Source: MPNP01 sp965116235 (lineage in GTDB: Bacteria > Pseudomonadota > Alphaproteobacteria > Rhodobacterales > Rhodobacteraceae). From it: a stretch of DNA of 64,000 nt. Below, piece by piece: positions 27,216 to 36,370 of the stretch. The stretch is from the NCBI GenBank assembly GCA_965116235.1, contig OZ220496.1:1736001-1800000 (forward strand), written 5' to 3'. The number at the start of each line of letters is the position of its first letter. Within the stretch, counting starts at the first letter, position 1. Both the position numbers and the translations under genes were made by a program. The notes below the pieces were generated by a model that was not told the origin of the DNA, made no database searches, and saw only the letters and a program-made list of their open reading frames with translations.

Positions 27216-28253
27216 ATGAGTTGGGAATACGGAATTGCGAAGAAGGCAACATCAATTGATATTGCCCGTTTGGCTAGAGTCGGCACGGCGACGGTAGACC
27301 GCGTCCTTCATAATCGAAAGCATGTGAGTTCACGGACCCGCCAACGGGTTCTGCAAGCGAAAAGGGCCCTCGAAAATGGCATGGTACTCGATGCCGACAA
27401 AAGAGTTTGGCGGTTAAAGGTTTTCCTCCCGGCCAATGCTGGCCCCTCAACCGATTTTCTGGCCTCGTGCTTTCAGAATATTGGCGGCTTCGGTGAAGTG
27501 ATCGTTGAATGCGATTACACCGAAAAGCTGAACCCAGCCTCCTTGGCCAGGAAATTGAAAGCCTGTGTCGGTCAGGGGGTTGATGCCGTCGCATTTCAAG
27601 CCTTGGATGACGTCAAGGTTCGTAATGCGCTTGAATATCTCAGGGAACGGCGAATACCGGGCTTGACTCTGGTTTCGGGTATGAAGGACTCGTCAGTCGT
27701 CGGTTTTGTCGGGGTCAATAATCAGATGGCCGGACGTACGGCCGGCTTTTTCATGAAGCGACTGATTCGCACTCAAGGCGAGATTGTCGTTTTGAAAGGG
27801 TCCCAACTCTATACGGCGCATGAAGAGCGTGAGACAGGCTTCCGCAGTTCGCTTGCATCCGATGATTGTTCTCCCGCAAAAGTCAGCACGTTCTCAGGTT
27901 TCGACGATATCAGGGGCAACTATCTGGAAATCAAGCGAATTGTGCATCAAACGCCCGACCTGGTCGGCATCTACAATGTGGGGGGGGGTAATGAGGGTAT
28001 AGTCAGGGCACTTGATGAAATGGGAGTGGCCGACAAAATCATTTTCTTGGGACACAATCTGACTCCCAAGACACACACTTACCTCCAGAATGGTGAAATG
28101 GACATTGTCATTCATCAGGACATGCGCCGGATTGCCTGGCAGGCCGTGAAGTCCCTCGTCGCTCATCTGGAAAACAGAAAGGTCAGACGCCCTGGGGTCA
28201 TACCTGTGGAAGTCATAACGCCCGAGAATCTTACGGGCAGTTACTTCTGTTAG
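27216..28253 (+). CDS. LacI family transcriptional regulator (TRAP operon side)
   Basis: DNA-binding regulator with periplasmic-binding-protein-like sensor. Start chosen at 27216 (MSWEYG); an ATG at 27174 would add 14 unlikely residues. The helix-turn-helix reads SIDIARLARVGTATVDRVLHNR, with TVDRVL instead of the common TVSRVL. The ligand domain includes FVGVNNQMAGRTAGFFMKR and TPDLVGIYNVGGGNEGI. Divergent from dctP, so probably controls the TRAP, dehydrogenase and isomerase operon in response to its substrate. Its stop overlaps that of the next LacI gene on the other strand. Confidence 0.85.
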   Translation: MSWEYGIAKKATSIDIARLARVGTATVDRVLHNRKHVSSRTRQRVLQAKRALENGMVLDADKRVWRLKVFLPANAGPSTDFLASCFQNIGGFGEVIVECDYTEKLNPASLARKLKACVGQGVDAVAFQALDDVKVRNALEYLRERRIPGLTLVSGMKDSSVVGFVGVNNQMAGRTAGFFMKRLIRTQGEIVVLKGSQLYTAHEERETGFRSSLASDDCSPAKVSTFSGFDDIRGNYLEIKRIVHQTPDLVGIYNVGGGNEGIVRALDEMGVADKIIFLGHNLTPKTHTYLQNGEMDIVIHQDMRRIAWQAVKSLVAHLENRKVRRPGVIPVEVITPENLTGSYFC

Positions 28254-29275
28254 CAGTTTTCCGTAGTAATGATCTGAAAATCAACCGGAGAGAACGAATC
28301 CGGACTCTGCTTACCGACGAGGGCATCCTTCATGACCTTGGACACGCGTTGAGCAATGACTTCCAAGGGGCTGGATATGATCACATCAACTGTTCCGTCT
28401 CGTAACCCGGATTGGGCTTGCGGACTGTTTTCATTGCAAATGTAGAATGTATCGCCGGCCTTCTCGGCTTCGGCCAAAGCCCTGCACACGCCCACGACAC
28501 CACCGCCACAGTGGTATATGGCCGTGAGCTCCGGGACCTTTCGCAACAGATCTGCCGCGGCTTCGTAGGCGCCAGCATCGGTGTCAAGATAAGAAATGGG
28601 TTCACGCAACTGGATCTGAGGTGCATTGATCCGGATGTAACTTTCGAAGCCCTTCACCCGTTCTTCATGGACAAGATACCGGTGCGATCCGATCAGAATT
28701 CCGACAGTCGAACACCCTGAAATGAGGTTGACAAACCACCCCGCGGTGCGTCCGGCCCTGATGGCGTCAATGCCAACATGCCCACTCAGACCATCGACGT
28801 TAAGTCGGCTCAGGAGAGAGACTACTCGTACACCGTTGTTGCAACTCGCTTCAATTGCCTTTGAGACCAAGGGGTGATCAATGGACACGACTGCAAGAAC
28901 CTGAACTGCATCCTTCAAGCTCAGAATGTTGGCAGCAAGATCATCAGGGGCAAGTTCGTCAACGAACTGAACAGTCAGGGTTCCGCGAACCTTGAACAGG
29001 TCATGGATTTCGTTCTGGACAAGCTTTGCAAGGGTCTGATAGACCCACTTGTCCCTTTTCTGGAGGATAAGCCCGAACTTTTGATCCGGGGCGAGCTCTT
29101 CGATACGTTGGTTCAGGAGCGTGCGATAGTGGTAATCAAGCCGCTCGGCAGCGAGCAGGACTCGTTTGGCCGTATTGAACGAAACTGGAGCCCGTGCGTT
29201 TAATACACGATCGACAGTCGCAATGCCAACCCCGGCAAGGTCAGCGATGTCTTTCAGACGGGTCCGCTTGGCCAT
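28250..29275 (-). CDS. LacI family transcriptional regulator (MocDE side)
   Basis: A 341-residue regulator of the same subclass as its convergent neighbour: helix-turn-helix LKDIADLAGVGIATVDRVLN, hinge RVLLAAERLDYHY and ligand-domain blocks GHVGIDAIRAGRTAGWFV and YHCGGGVVGVCRAL. The ATG start is close to a TGATA/TATCA palindrome. It is divergent from the MocD-like gene, suggesting control of mocDE and of itself. The two genes meet tail-to-tail with a four-base overlap and may descend from a duplication. Confidence 0.87.
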   Translation of the reverse strand: MAKRTRLKDIADLAGVGIATVDRVLNARAPVSFNTAKRVLLAAERLDYHYRTLLNQRIEELAPDQKFGLILQKRDKWVYQTLAKLVQNEIHDLFKVRGTLTVQFVDELAPDDLAANILSLKDAVQVLAVVSIDHPLVSKAIEASCNNGVRVVSLLSRLNVDGLSGHVGIDAIRAGRTAGWFVNLISGCSTVGILIGSHRYLVHEERVKGFESYIRINAPQIQLREPISYLDTDAGAYEAAADLLRKVPELTAIYHCGGGVVGVCRALAEAEKAGDTFYICNENSPQAQSGLRDGTVDVIISSPLEVIAQRVSKVMKDALVGKQSPDSFSPVDFQIITTENC

Positions 29276-29284
29276 TCGCTTAAA

Positions 29285-29343
29285 TGATAAAAAACTATCA
29301 AATCATTCTACAAATAATTGAAACAGTTGATAGAAAAACTCCG
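29285..29343. promoter_or_regulatory. Candidate LacI-type operator upstream of mocDE
   Basis: TGATA-N6-TATCA lies at 29285-29300, ten bases from the LacI start codon, and a further TTGATAG half site is at 29337-29343, itself an inverted repeat partner of CTATCAA at 29295-29301. The region is AT-rich and lies between the regulator and the oxygenase gene, fitting an autoregulatory operator. Assignment is by position and symmetry only. Confidence 0.4.
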
Positions 29344-29413
29344 AATGGCTTTGTCGCTTGAACGAACTGGGCTAAATAAGAAAGCATCAAACCAACGAGG
29401 GAGGTTGTGGGCG

Positions 29414-30490
29414 ATGGCTGATGCCTTGTGGAAAGATTACAGTTTGACCGGTGTCAACGCTGGCAGTGGGTTTGCTCCAGGCGAGTGGCATTCGACACCG
29501 GTTTCACGAAAAAGAATGAAGGAACTGATGCGCCGGTCCGATAAAACGGCCCTTGTCGATTACAGCCTCTGGCTGCTTTTGCTAGTCTTTTCAGGAGGAT
29601 TGATGATCTACACCTGGGGTGCCGTTTGGGCCATACCCGCCACCTTGTTCTATGGGGTGATATTCGCTTCAGGGGCTCAAAGTCGGCGGCACGAGTGTTC
29701 ACATGGCACCGTGTTTCGTACACGATGGCTGAACGATTTCTTCCACCATCTGACCACCTTCATGGTTTGGAAAAACCCTTACATATGGCGGTGGAGCCAC
29801 GTTCGGCATCATACTGACACCATCGTTGTCGGACGCGACCCGGAGATACAGTTCCCGCGTCCTCCCAGCATTTTCGAGTTCATCGTCAATTTCTTCTATC
29901 TTTCGGCCAGTCTCGCGCAGTTCAAAATAATGGTCCGTCTTGCCTTCGGCCATCTGACTGAAGATGAAAAATCCTTTCTGGTCGAGATGGATCGTGGCAA
30001 GGCCTACGTTACGGCCCGGATTCATCTGGCCGTGATCACGGGAACTTTGGTTTGGTCCGTTGCCATCGGGAGTTGGCTGCCCGCCATGATGATCGTGTTT
30101 CCCTGCATCTATGGCTCCTGGCTTCACAGTCTTTACAATACAACTCAGCACGCGGGTCTGGCTGAGGATATTCCCGACCATCGACTGAATTCCCGAACGG
30201 TCATCATCAATCGTTTCTTCAGTTTCATTTACTCCAACATGAACTATCATGTGGAACACCACATGTATCCCATGGTGCCCTACTACAATCTGCCAGCTTT
30301 GCATGAAGAGATAAAGCATGATTGCTCGAAGCCATATCCCAGTACGCTTGCGGCCTATCGGGAAATCATACCGGCTCTGCTCAGGCAGAGGAAAAATCCG
30401 CTCTATTACGTTAAGAGGCCACTTCCGACCGCTGCCACCCCCGGTCCGGACTACACGAGGCCATTTGACACGATGCCGGCCGTCGCCTGA
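29414..30490 (+). CDS. MocD-like membrane di-iron oxygenase (fatty acid desaturase fold)
   Basis: Integral membrane di-iron enzyme. I start it at ATG 29414, which has GGGAGG upstream; an ATG-like start at 29318 adds 32 unlikely residues. The three histidine boxes are HECSH (93-97), HVRHH (129-133) and HVEHH (279-283), the last in NYHVEHHMYPMVPYYNLP. With the following Rieske ferredoxin it resembles MocD/MocE, assigned to rhizopine degradation in rhizobia, where they are proposed to demethylate by hydroxylation. A plain lipid desaturase is the alternative. No mocF reductase is nearby. Confidence 0.78.
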   Translation: MADALWKDYSLTGVNAGSGFAPGEWHSTPVSRKRMKELMRRSDKTALVDYSLWLLLLVFSGGLMIYTWGAVWAIPATLFYGVIFASGAQSRRHECSHGTVFRTRWLNDFFHHLTTFMVWKNPYIWRWSHVRHHTDTIVVGRDPEIQFPRPPSIFEFIVNFFYLSASLAQFKIMVRLAFGHLTEDEKSFLVEMDRGKAYVTARIHLAVITGTLVWSVAIGSWLPAMMIVFPCIYGSWLHSLYNTTQHAGLAEDIPDHRLNSRTVIINRFFSFIYSNMNYHVEHHMYPMVPYYNLPALHEEIKHDCSKPYPSTLAAYREIIPALLRQRKNPLYYVKRPLPTAATPGPDYTRPFDTMPAVA

Positions 30491-30501
30491 GGAGAGGAAT
30501 G

Positions 30502-30816
30502 ATGAGTGGATGGATACAGGCCTGCAGGGTGTCAGATGTCGAAATCGAGGACTTGATTCGTTTTGACCTCGGCGACCGAACGTTTGCGATCTATCGCAGT
30601 CCGGCCGATGAATTTTTTTGTACCGACGGGCTGTGCACCCATGAACAGGTTCATCTTGAGGGTGGTCTGGTCATGGATCATGTCATTGAATGCCCCATGC
30701 ACAACGGACAATTTGATTATCGGACTGGCGCGGCCATACGCTCTCCTGCGTGTGAAAAGCTGAAAACTTACGAGGTCAGGGTTGACGGAGAAGCGGTTTA
30801 CATCAAGGTTGACTGA
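30502..30816 (+). CDS. MocE-like Rieske [2Fe-2S] ferredoxin
   Basis: A 104-residue soluble electron carrier. The Rieske ligands are Cys45 and His47 (CTHEQ) and Cys64 and His67 (CPMHNG). Start chosen at the second of two tandem ATGs (30499 and 30502), which gives better spacing from GGAGAGG. It follows the di-iron oxygenase by 11 bases, so it very likely feeds electrons to it. Converges with soxD, with only 20 bases between the stops. Confidence 0.88.
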   Translation: MSGWIQACRVSDVEIEDLIRFDLGDRTFAIYRSPADEFFCTDGLCTHEQVHLEGGLVMDHVIECPMHNGQFDYRTGAAIRSPACEKLKTYEVRVDGEAVYIKVD

Positions 30817-30836
30817 TCTTGCAGTCCGGCAGCGAA

Positions 30837-31094
30837 TCACGTACCCAATGCAACACTTCGGACGACCTCACGCGTGCAAGTGTCCCTTTCCATCATGAAC
30901 AGCTCGCCGCACGGCGTGTGAAGCCATATCTCCGTAGTCAAACCCTCGGGAGAGCGGTTCATGTAGAGGTAATGGGACCATTCCTCATCACTGGCCTGAG
31001 ACGAGGGTTCGGGTCTTGTCTTGCCCGCCTCGGTCATGAAGTGAAACTCGGTTTCGTCCCGAGGACCACAAAATGGGCACCGAAATATCTGCAT
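30837..31094 (-). CDS. soxD: Sarcosine oxidase delta subunit (SoxD-like)
   Basis: An 85-residue zinc-binding subunit. CPFCGPRDETEF at the start, YLYMNRSPEGLTTEIWLH in the middle and the terminal MERDTCTREVVRSV are the family blocks. In heterotetrameric sarcosine oxidase it works with SoxB, SoxA and SoxG. Here only soxB precedes it (eight bases upstream), and soxA and soxG are not in this window. It is the last gene of the methylated-amine run. Confidence 0.87.
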   Translation of the reverse strand: MQIFRCPFCGPRDETEFHFMTEAGKTRPEPSSQASDEEWSHYLYMNRSPEGLTTEIWLHTPCGELFMMERDTCTREVVRSVALGT

Positions 31095-31102
31095 AGGCTT
31101 TC

Positions 31103-32353
31103 CTAATGGGCTATTCCCGAACCGGTTGCTTCATCAATGAGTCGGCCAGTCCGGAAGCGATCAAGATCAAAAGGCTTGCTGATGGCGTGGTGCTTGTCAT
31201 GGGCAATAAGATGGGCAAATAACCATCCGCCGGCCGGTATGGCCTTGAAGCCGCCGGTTCCCCAGCCACAGTTGATGTATGCACCGGTAACACCAAGTGG
31301 ACCAATTACGGGTGAGCTGTCAGGAACCACATCAACTACACCGGCCCATTGTCGCAACAGATTCAGCTGGCTGAAGGCCGGAAACATTTCGATCAATCCT
31401 GAGATGACAGTTTCCTGCATGGGGAGGTTCCCGCGCCGACCCTGCGTGGGAATTCGGTCCAAGCCCCCTCCGAACACAATTTCTCCCTTGTCGGACTGAA
31501 ACACATAGGTCCCCGTTCCCAAGGAGAGAACGACGGTGTGCAGGCAGGGCTTGACGGGTTCGGTGACAAACGCCTGCAGAGCATAATTGTGAATCGGCAG
31601 CACAATCCCAAACTTTTGGGCCAGAGCTGGCGTTCCTCCGGCGGCCGCTATTCCGATTCGGGGTGCCTTGATGGGGCCCAGGGATGTCTCGACACCAGCA
31701 ACCTTGCCCCCGGTCAGAAGAAAATCTTCAACGGTACAATTTTCGACTATGTCGACTCCAAGCCGGTCCGCTGCCCGTGAAAAGGCCCACGCAACCGCAT
31801 CATGCCGCGCGACGCCGCCTCGACCTTGAAAGATGCCGCCATGACAGCGGTAACGTGCACTCTCCCCTTGGTTCCAAAGCGGCACTTTCTTCAGGGCCTG
31901 ACGGGCCGATAGAAGTTCGCCATCGACCCCGTTCAGAAGCATGGCATTGGCTATGCGGTTGCAAACTTCCATCTGGGCCGGCGTGTGGGCCATCATCAGC
32001 AGGCCACGCTGGCTGAACATGATGTTGAAATTCAGTTCCTTGGACAGGGTTTCGTACAACCGCAGTGACAGGTCATAGAGCGCCACCGATTCGGGATAAA
32101 AGTAGTTGGAACGAATGGTCGTCGTGTTTCGTCCAGTGTTCCCCAGACCTATGGGCCCTTTTTCAAGAACGGCGACGTTGGTAATGCGATGGTTTTTTGC
32201 CAGATAATACGCCGTTGCAAGACCGTGCCCCCCACCTCCGATGATAATGACATCGTATTGGGATTGAGGCTTGGCCTTGCGCCATGCGGCTTTCCAGGTC
32301 GGCTCCCGTTTCAATCCCTGGGCAACCAGCGAAAAGGCTGAATACGTGTCCAT
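31103..32353 (-). CDS. soxB: Sarcosine oxidase beta subunit-like FAD oxidoreductase (SoxB)
   Basis: A 416-residue flavoprotein of the D-amino acid oxidase fold that oxidises N-methyl groups of amino acids. FAD-binding VIIIGGGGHGLATAYYLA is followed by the SoxB-specific NTGRNTTTIRSNYF. The C-terminal INCGWGTGGFKAIPAGG is also typical. Lies between the MttB-family gene and soxD. Because soxA (folate-binding, second flavin) is missing, it may use another partner or act in a smaller complex. Confidence 0.85.
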   Translation of the reverse strand: MDTYSAFSLVAQGLKREPTWKAAWRKAKPQSQYDVIIIGGGGHGLATAYYLAKNHRITNVAVLEKGPIGLGNTGRNTTTIRSNYFYPESVALYDLSLRLYETLSKELNFNIMFSQRGLLMMAHTPAQMEVCNRIANAMLLNGVDGELLSARQALKKVPLWNQGESARYRCHGGIFQGRGGVARHDAVAWAFSRAADRLGVDIVENCTVEDFLLTGGKVAGVETSLGPIKAPRIGIAAAGGTPALAQKFGIVLPIHNYALQAFVTEPVKPCLHTVVLSLGTGTYVFQSDKGEIVFGGGLDRIPTQGRRGNLPMQETVISGLIEMFPAFSQLNLLRQWAGVVDVVPDSSPVIGPLGVTGAYINCGWGTGGFKAIPAGGWLFAHLIAHDKHHAISKPFDLDRFRTGRLIDEATGSGIAH

Positions 32354-32362
32354 TGAATGCTG

Positions 32363-33901
32363 TCAGCTGACCGGAAATGCTCCACCTTCCTCCGTACGCT
32401 TGGCTATGAAGGCATGAAGCTCTTCTTGGCGCGCCGAGTCCATCGGGGGAGGTTCAAAATTGGCAACAATCTGTTGCCACAAGTCACACGCTCTCTGGCT
32501 GGCGTCTTTGGCACCCCGCTCAGTCCAGGTGCCAAAATTGGACCAGTCCGCGATGAGAGGCTCGTAAAAGGCCGACTGGTAACGGTCCATGGTGTGCTGG
32601 CAGCCAAAGAAGTGACCACCCGGGGGAACTTCTTCCAAGGCTCGCATTGCCAGATCATCATCAGCCGATGGAGTCGGCTTGCACAACTCGGCAACGATTT
32701 GCATGACTTCCACATCCGTGATCAGCTTTTCAAAGGATACGCTCAGTCCGCCCTCGATCCATCCCGCCGCATGAACGAGCATGGTACAGCCGGAAAACAG
32801 ACAGCTCCATATGCTCATTTGGGTTTCATTGGCCGCCTGGGCATCATTGACATTGGCCGCACAGCCCGCTGCAGATCGCCATGGCAATCCCACCTTGCGA
32901 GCCAGCTGGCCGGCACCCAGATTGGCCTGAAACTGTTCCGGCGTGCCAAAGGCCGGCGCACCGGACTTCATATCGACATTGGACGTGAATGATCCATAGC
33001 AAACCGGTGCTCCAGGGGCCTTCAACTGGCTGAGAGCTAGGCCGGCAAGGGCTTCAGCATGACTCAAGGTCAGTGCTCCGGCAACCGTTACAGGCGCCAT
33101 CGCACCCATCATGCAAAACGGCGTGATCACCATCAGCTGGCCAAACTCGGCAAAGTCAAGAATGCCCTGAGCCATGGGAATGTCCAGCAGACGAGGCGAG
33201 TTTGTATTGATCACCGTATAGCAATAGGGTTCCTGCCGGAACTCTTTGTCGGTCAGCCCCCGAAAATTTTGGATCATCTCGAAGCAGTCCAGAGTTTGCG
33301 GTCGTCCTCGGGAAAAGGCACTGGTAAACTTGTTGGAGAGGGTGAGTTGAGTCTCCGTGACATGATAATGCCGAAGGTTGGTTGGGATATCCTGAGCCTC
33401 AACCAGCGGATTGACCATGTGAAGCACATCAAAATGCTGAGTCAGCATGATCAGTTCACGAAAATCCTGAAGTGTGGAAGGCCGGCGCCCTCGTTTCAGA
33501 TCCGTGGCATGGGGTGCTCCGGCACCGGGAGTCGTGGCCAGCATTCCCAGCTCCATTCGGATATCCTTCTCTCTCGTGCCAGCCCGAGCCATGAAGCTCG
33601 TTGGTGCAGTCTTGAGATTGTCTTCAACAATGTCACGCCCGATTCGAACCATTTGGGTATCTTCATCGACAAGGGCTCCCCCCTTTTTGAAGACGTCTCG
33701 GGCTTCGGGCAGCAAGACCCTTATCCCAAGTTCTTCAAGGACTTTCAGCGCGCTTTGATGCAAGTCCTCAATCCGGTCTTCGCCAAAAGCCCCCATGGTT
33801 GGAAATGGGTTGGTCAGATTATGGTAATCCACATGTCTGGAGCCGCCGCCCAGATTGGGATTTTTCGCTCGTCGTCTTCTCGTGCGAGTTGCGGTGGTCA
33901 T
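32363..33901 (-). CDS. MttB superfamily (trimethylamine methyltransferase-like) protein
   Basis: TIM-barrel methyltransferase family that in archaea moves a methyl group from trimethylamine to a corrinoid protein. Start chosen at 33901, five bases after the stop of the upstream gene; an ATG at 33925 overlaps it. The frame is open for 512 codons with no internal TAG, so it is a non-pyrrolysine member. Blocks such as NPFPTMGAFGEDRIEDLHQSAL, LPWRSAAGCAANVNDAQAANE and GWIEGGLSVSFEKLITDVE fit the family. No corrinoid protein gene is near. Its N-terminus is unusually Arg-rich (TRTRRRRAKN). Role in quaternary amine breakdown is inferred from the neighbours. Confidence 0.83.
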   Translation of the reverse strand: MTTATRTRRRRAKNPNLGGGSRHVDYHNLTNPFPTMGAFGEDRIEDLHQSALKVLEELGIRVLLPEARDVFKKGGALVDEDTQMVRIGRDIVEDNLKTAPTSFMARAGTREKDIRMELGMLATTPGAGAPHATDLKRGRRPSTLQDFRELIMLTQHFDVLHMVNPLVEAQDIPTNLRHYHVTETQLTLSNKFTSAFSRGRPQTLDCFEMIQNFRGLTDKEFRQEPYCYTVINTNSPRLLDIPMAQGILDFAEFGQLMVITPFCMMGAMAPVTVAGALTLSHAEALAGLALSQLKAPGAPVCYGSFTSNVDMKSGAPAFGTPEQFQANLGAGQLARKVGLPWRSAAGCAANVNDAQAANETQMSIWSCLFSGCTMLVHAAGWIEGGLSVSFEKLITDVEVMQIVAELCKPTPSADDDLAMRALEEVPPGGHFFGCQHTMDRYQSAFYEPLIADWSNFGTWTERGAKDASQRACDLWQQIVANFEPPPMDSARQEELHAFIAKRTEEGGAFPVS

Positions 33902-33905
33902 GTTC

Positions 33906-36317
33906 TTACCCACGCATGGCCTCACCTAAGGGATCGTAGGGAGAATCTTCCATGACGACAGCAGGTCTCTCAACTCCGACCACATGAACGTGCAAGGACG
34001 TCCCGGCTTTGGCCAGGTCCGGTTTGATCAGGGCCAGGGCCAAAGACTTGTCAACCGTATGGCCGTAGCCTCCCGATGTAATGAAGCCAATCCGCTTGCC
34101 ATCCTGCCAGACAGGTTCGAACCCGCTTGCATCAGCATCATGCGCATCAATTTCCAAGGTCGCCAGCACGTGAGAGGGTGGTGGGCCATTTTTTGCTTTC
34201 AGGGCCATCTCCTTGCCGATAAAATCGGGCTTGTGCCAATCGATCCATCGCTCCATTTTGGTCATGGCAGGCGTGTAGGCCTGAGTAAACTCACAACCCC
34301 ATATGCCAAAGCTTTTTTCAAGACGCAGAGCCAGCAGAGCGCTGTAGCCGTATTCGATCATGCCATGCTCCGCCCCCGCCTGAAGCAAGGTCTCGCGTAG
34401 CGTGAGATGCGATGAATTGTGACAATTGAACTCGTACCCCAGCTCTCCGGCCACCGATATTCGAGCCACCTTGGATTGGACAAGGCCGATATCCATGGTC
34501 CGGCAACTCATGAACGGAAAGGATTCGTTGGACACGTCGCTCTGTGTGACATTCTCGAGAACCCGTCGCGATTGGGGTCCAGAAATTGAGAATCCAATTA
34601 TGCTGTCAGATATGTCCTCGACGTTGACCCCATCCATCGGGTGATCGCTGAACCATCTGAGATGCCAGGCCCTGAGGTAATAGCTTCCCATGATCCACCA
34701 AGAGCCGTCGCCCCAATTGAAGACGGTCAGGTCACCCTTGAGCTTGCCTTGGGGTGAAAGCATCGGGGCCAAGCGCACTTGGCCTTCGGATGGCAACGGG
34801 CAGGTCAGCAGCCTGTCTAGCCAAGGGGCGGCATTGGGTCCCGATACTTTGAAGCGAGAAAAGCCGCTTATGTCGAGAAGCCCGACGGCATTCCGGACGG
34901 TACGGCACTCATTCTGAATGATGGAAAAAGCGTTGGAGCGCCGAAGGGAAGGCGTTTCTTCAAAGCCGGGTCTGGCAAAATAGAGGGGAACCTCCAGCCC
35001 GTAGCTGACACCCCATTTTGCACCGGCCTGCGTCATGGCGCGATACGCGGGACACTTCCTTGCCGGGCGTCCAGCGGGCAATTGTTCATTGGGATAGGTC
35101 ATGACAAACCGGCGCGTATAAAATTGGCCCGTGGTTTGTCGGATGTATTCGCGATTTTCGGCAAACTTGCCGTAGCGAGCTATATCCATGCCAAAGACAT
35201 CGGCCTCAGGCTCTCCATGGATCATCCATTCGGCCAAGGACTTGCCAACTCCGCCGCCTTGCAGGAACCCGGCCATGACTGCGCAAGCACTCCAATAGCC
35301 CGGTTTTTCCCTGACTGGACCCACCAGAGGGTTGCCGTCAGGAGAAAATGTGAAGGCGCCGCACACCCAGTTCCTGATTCCGGTGTTTTGCAGGACGGGA
35401 TACCGGGCAAAACCGAGCTCAAGCTCGTGCTCAATTCGGTCCAGATCCTCTTCCAGCAGTTCCATTCCATAATTCCATGGAGCCCCGTCCATCATCCAGT
35501 GCTGATGGTCAATTTCGTAAATGCCGAGAAGTATTCCCTGCTGATCCTGCCGCATGTAGGTGAATCCTTCTAGGTCAACGACAAGAGGCAGTTCCCTGTC
35601 AAGGGCCGCGACTTCGGGTATTGTTTCGGTCAGCAGATAGTGATGGGCCAGTGGTGAGACCGGCAACTCTATTTTCGCCATTCGCCCCACCTGCTTGGCC
35701 CACAACCCGGCGGCATTGACAACATGTTCACATGTGAGCGTTCCGGCTTCGGTGACAACCTTCCAGCCATCATGCGCCTGGTGTAGCTCTAGAACGCGGT
35801 TCCCCTCAAAGACGTCGGCACCGTAATTTTTTGCGGCCCGCGCATAAGCCTGGACCGTGCCAGTGGTATCAATGTACCCCTCGCGATCGGCCCACAGGCC
35901 GCCCAAAATGCCGTCAATTGACATGATCGGGCAGAGTTCGACCGCCTCTTCTGGGGTGATCAGGCGTACATCTTCAATGCCAACCGTTTGGAAGATGCGA
36001 TAGGCACTTTGCAACCAGTCCCACCGATCCTGCGTGCCGGCCAGAGTCAGGCCTCCGGTCATGTGCATGCCGACGGATTGGCCGGACTCCCTTTCGATTT
36101 CCGAGAGCAGATCAATTGTGTATGCTTGCAGGGAGGCAATGTTGGGGTCCGCATTGAGTGCGTGAAAACCTCCCGCTGCATGCCAGCTTGATCCGGCCGC
36201 GAGAACAGAACGTTCGAACAGGGCTACATCATGCCATCCGAACTTGGCCAGATGGTATAGGACGGAACAGCCGACAACGCCCCCTCCGATGACAACGGCC
36301 CGATAGTGTGAGTTCAT
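33906..36317 (-). CDS. Dimethylglycine/sarcosine dehydrogenase-like DAO-GcvT fusion
   Basis: An 803-residue bifunctional enzyme. The N-terminal FAD domain (VVIGGGVVGCSVLYHLAKFG, about residues 5-370) oxidises an N-methyl group. After a linking FAO-type domain, the C-terminal half is an aminomethyltransferase (GcvT) domain with RNAVGLLDISGFSRFKVSG and YGYSALLALRLEKSFGIWG, which captures the formaldehyde unit on tetrahydrofolate. Start chosen at 36317 (MNSHYRAVVIG); a start at 36392 would overlap the upstream transporter gene. Likely product is 5,10-methylene-THF. Exact substrate (dimethylglycine, sarcosine or another N-methyl compound) is not certain. Confidence 0.88.
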   Translation of the reverse strand: MNSHYRAVVIGGGVVGCSVLYHLAKFGWHDVALFERSVLAAGSSWHAAGGFHALNADPNIASLQAYTIDLLSEIERESGQSVGMHMTGGLTLAGTQDRWDWLQSAYRIFQTVGIEDVRLITPEEAVELCPIMSIDGILGGLWADREGYIDTTGTVQAYARAAKNYGADVFEGNRVLELHQAHDGWKVVTEAGTLTCEHVVNAAGLWAKQVGRMAKIELPVSPLAHHYLLTETIPEVAALDRELPLVVDLEGFTYMRQDQQGILLGIYEIDHQHWMMDGAPWNYGMELLEEDLDRIEHELELGFARYPVLQNTGIRNWVCGAFTFSPDGNPLVGPVREKPGYWSACAVMAGFLQGGGVGKSLAEWMIHGEPEADVFGMDIARYGKFAENREYIRQTTGQFYTRRFVMTYPNEQLPAGRPARKCPAYRAMTQAGAKWGVSYGLEVPLYFARPGFEETPSLRRSNAFSIIQNECRTVRNAVGLLDISGFSRFKVSGPNAAPWLDRLLTCPLPSEGQVRLAPMLSPQGKLKGDLTVFNWGDGSWWIMGSYYLRAWHLRWFSDHPMDGVNVEDISDSIIGFSISGPQSRRVLENVTQSDVSNESFPFMSCRTMDIGLVQSKVARISVAGELGYEFNCHNSSHLTLRETLLQAGAEHGMIEYGYSALLALRLEKSFGIWGCEFTQAYTPAMTKMERWIDWHKPDFIGKEMALKAKNGPPPSHVLATLEIDAHDADASGFEPVWQDGKRIGFITSGGYGHTVDKSLALALIKPDLAKAGTSLHVHVVGVERPAVVMEDSPYDPLGEAMRG

Positions 36318-36370
36318 GAATCTGCAAGCCTGGCCAAGATTGTTTGTTGAGATATCAAAAGGGGGAAATT

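Noticed and set aside
32363..33901. MttB gene checked for a pyrrolysine (TAG) codon
   Set aside because: The frame is open to its natural stop with no internal TAG and no pyl genes are present.
33059..33955. 298-codon plus-strand frame antisense to the MttB gene
   Set aside because: Low-complexity translation without domains; shadow of the coding strand.
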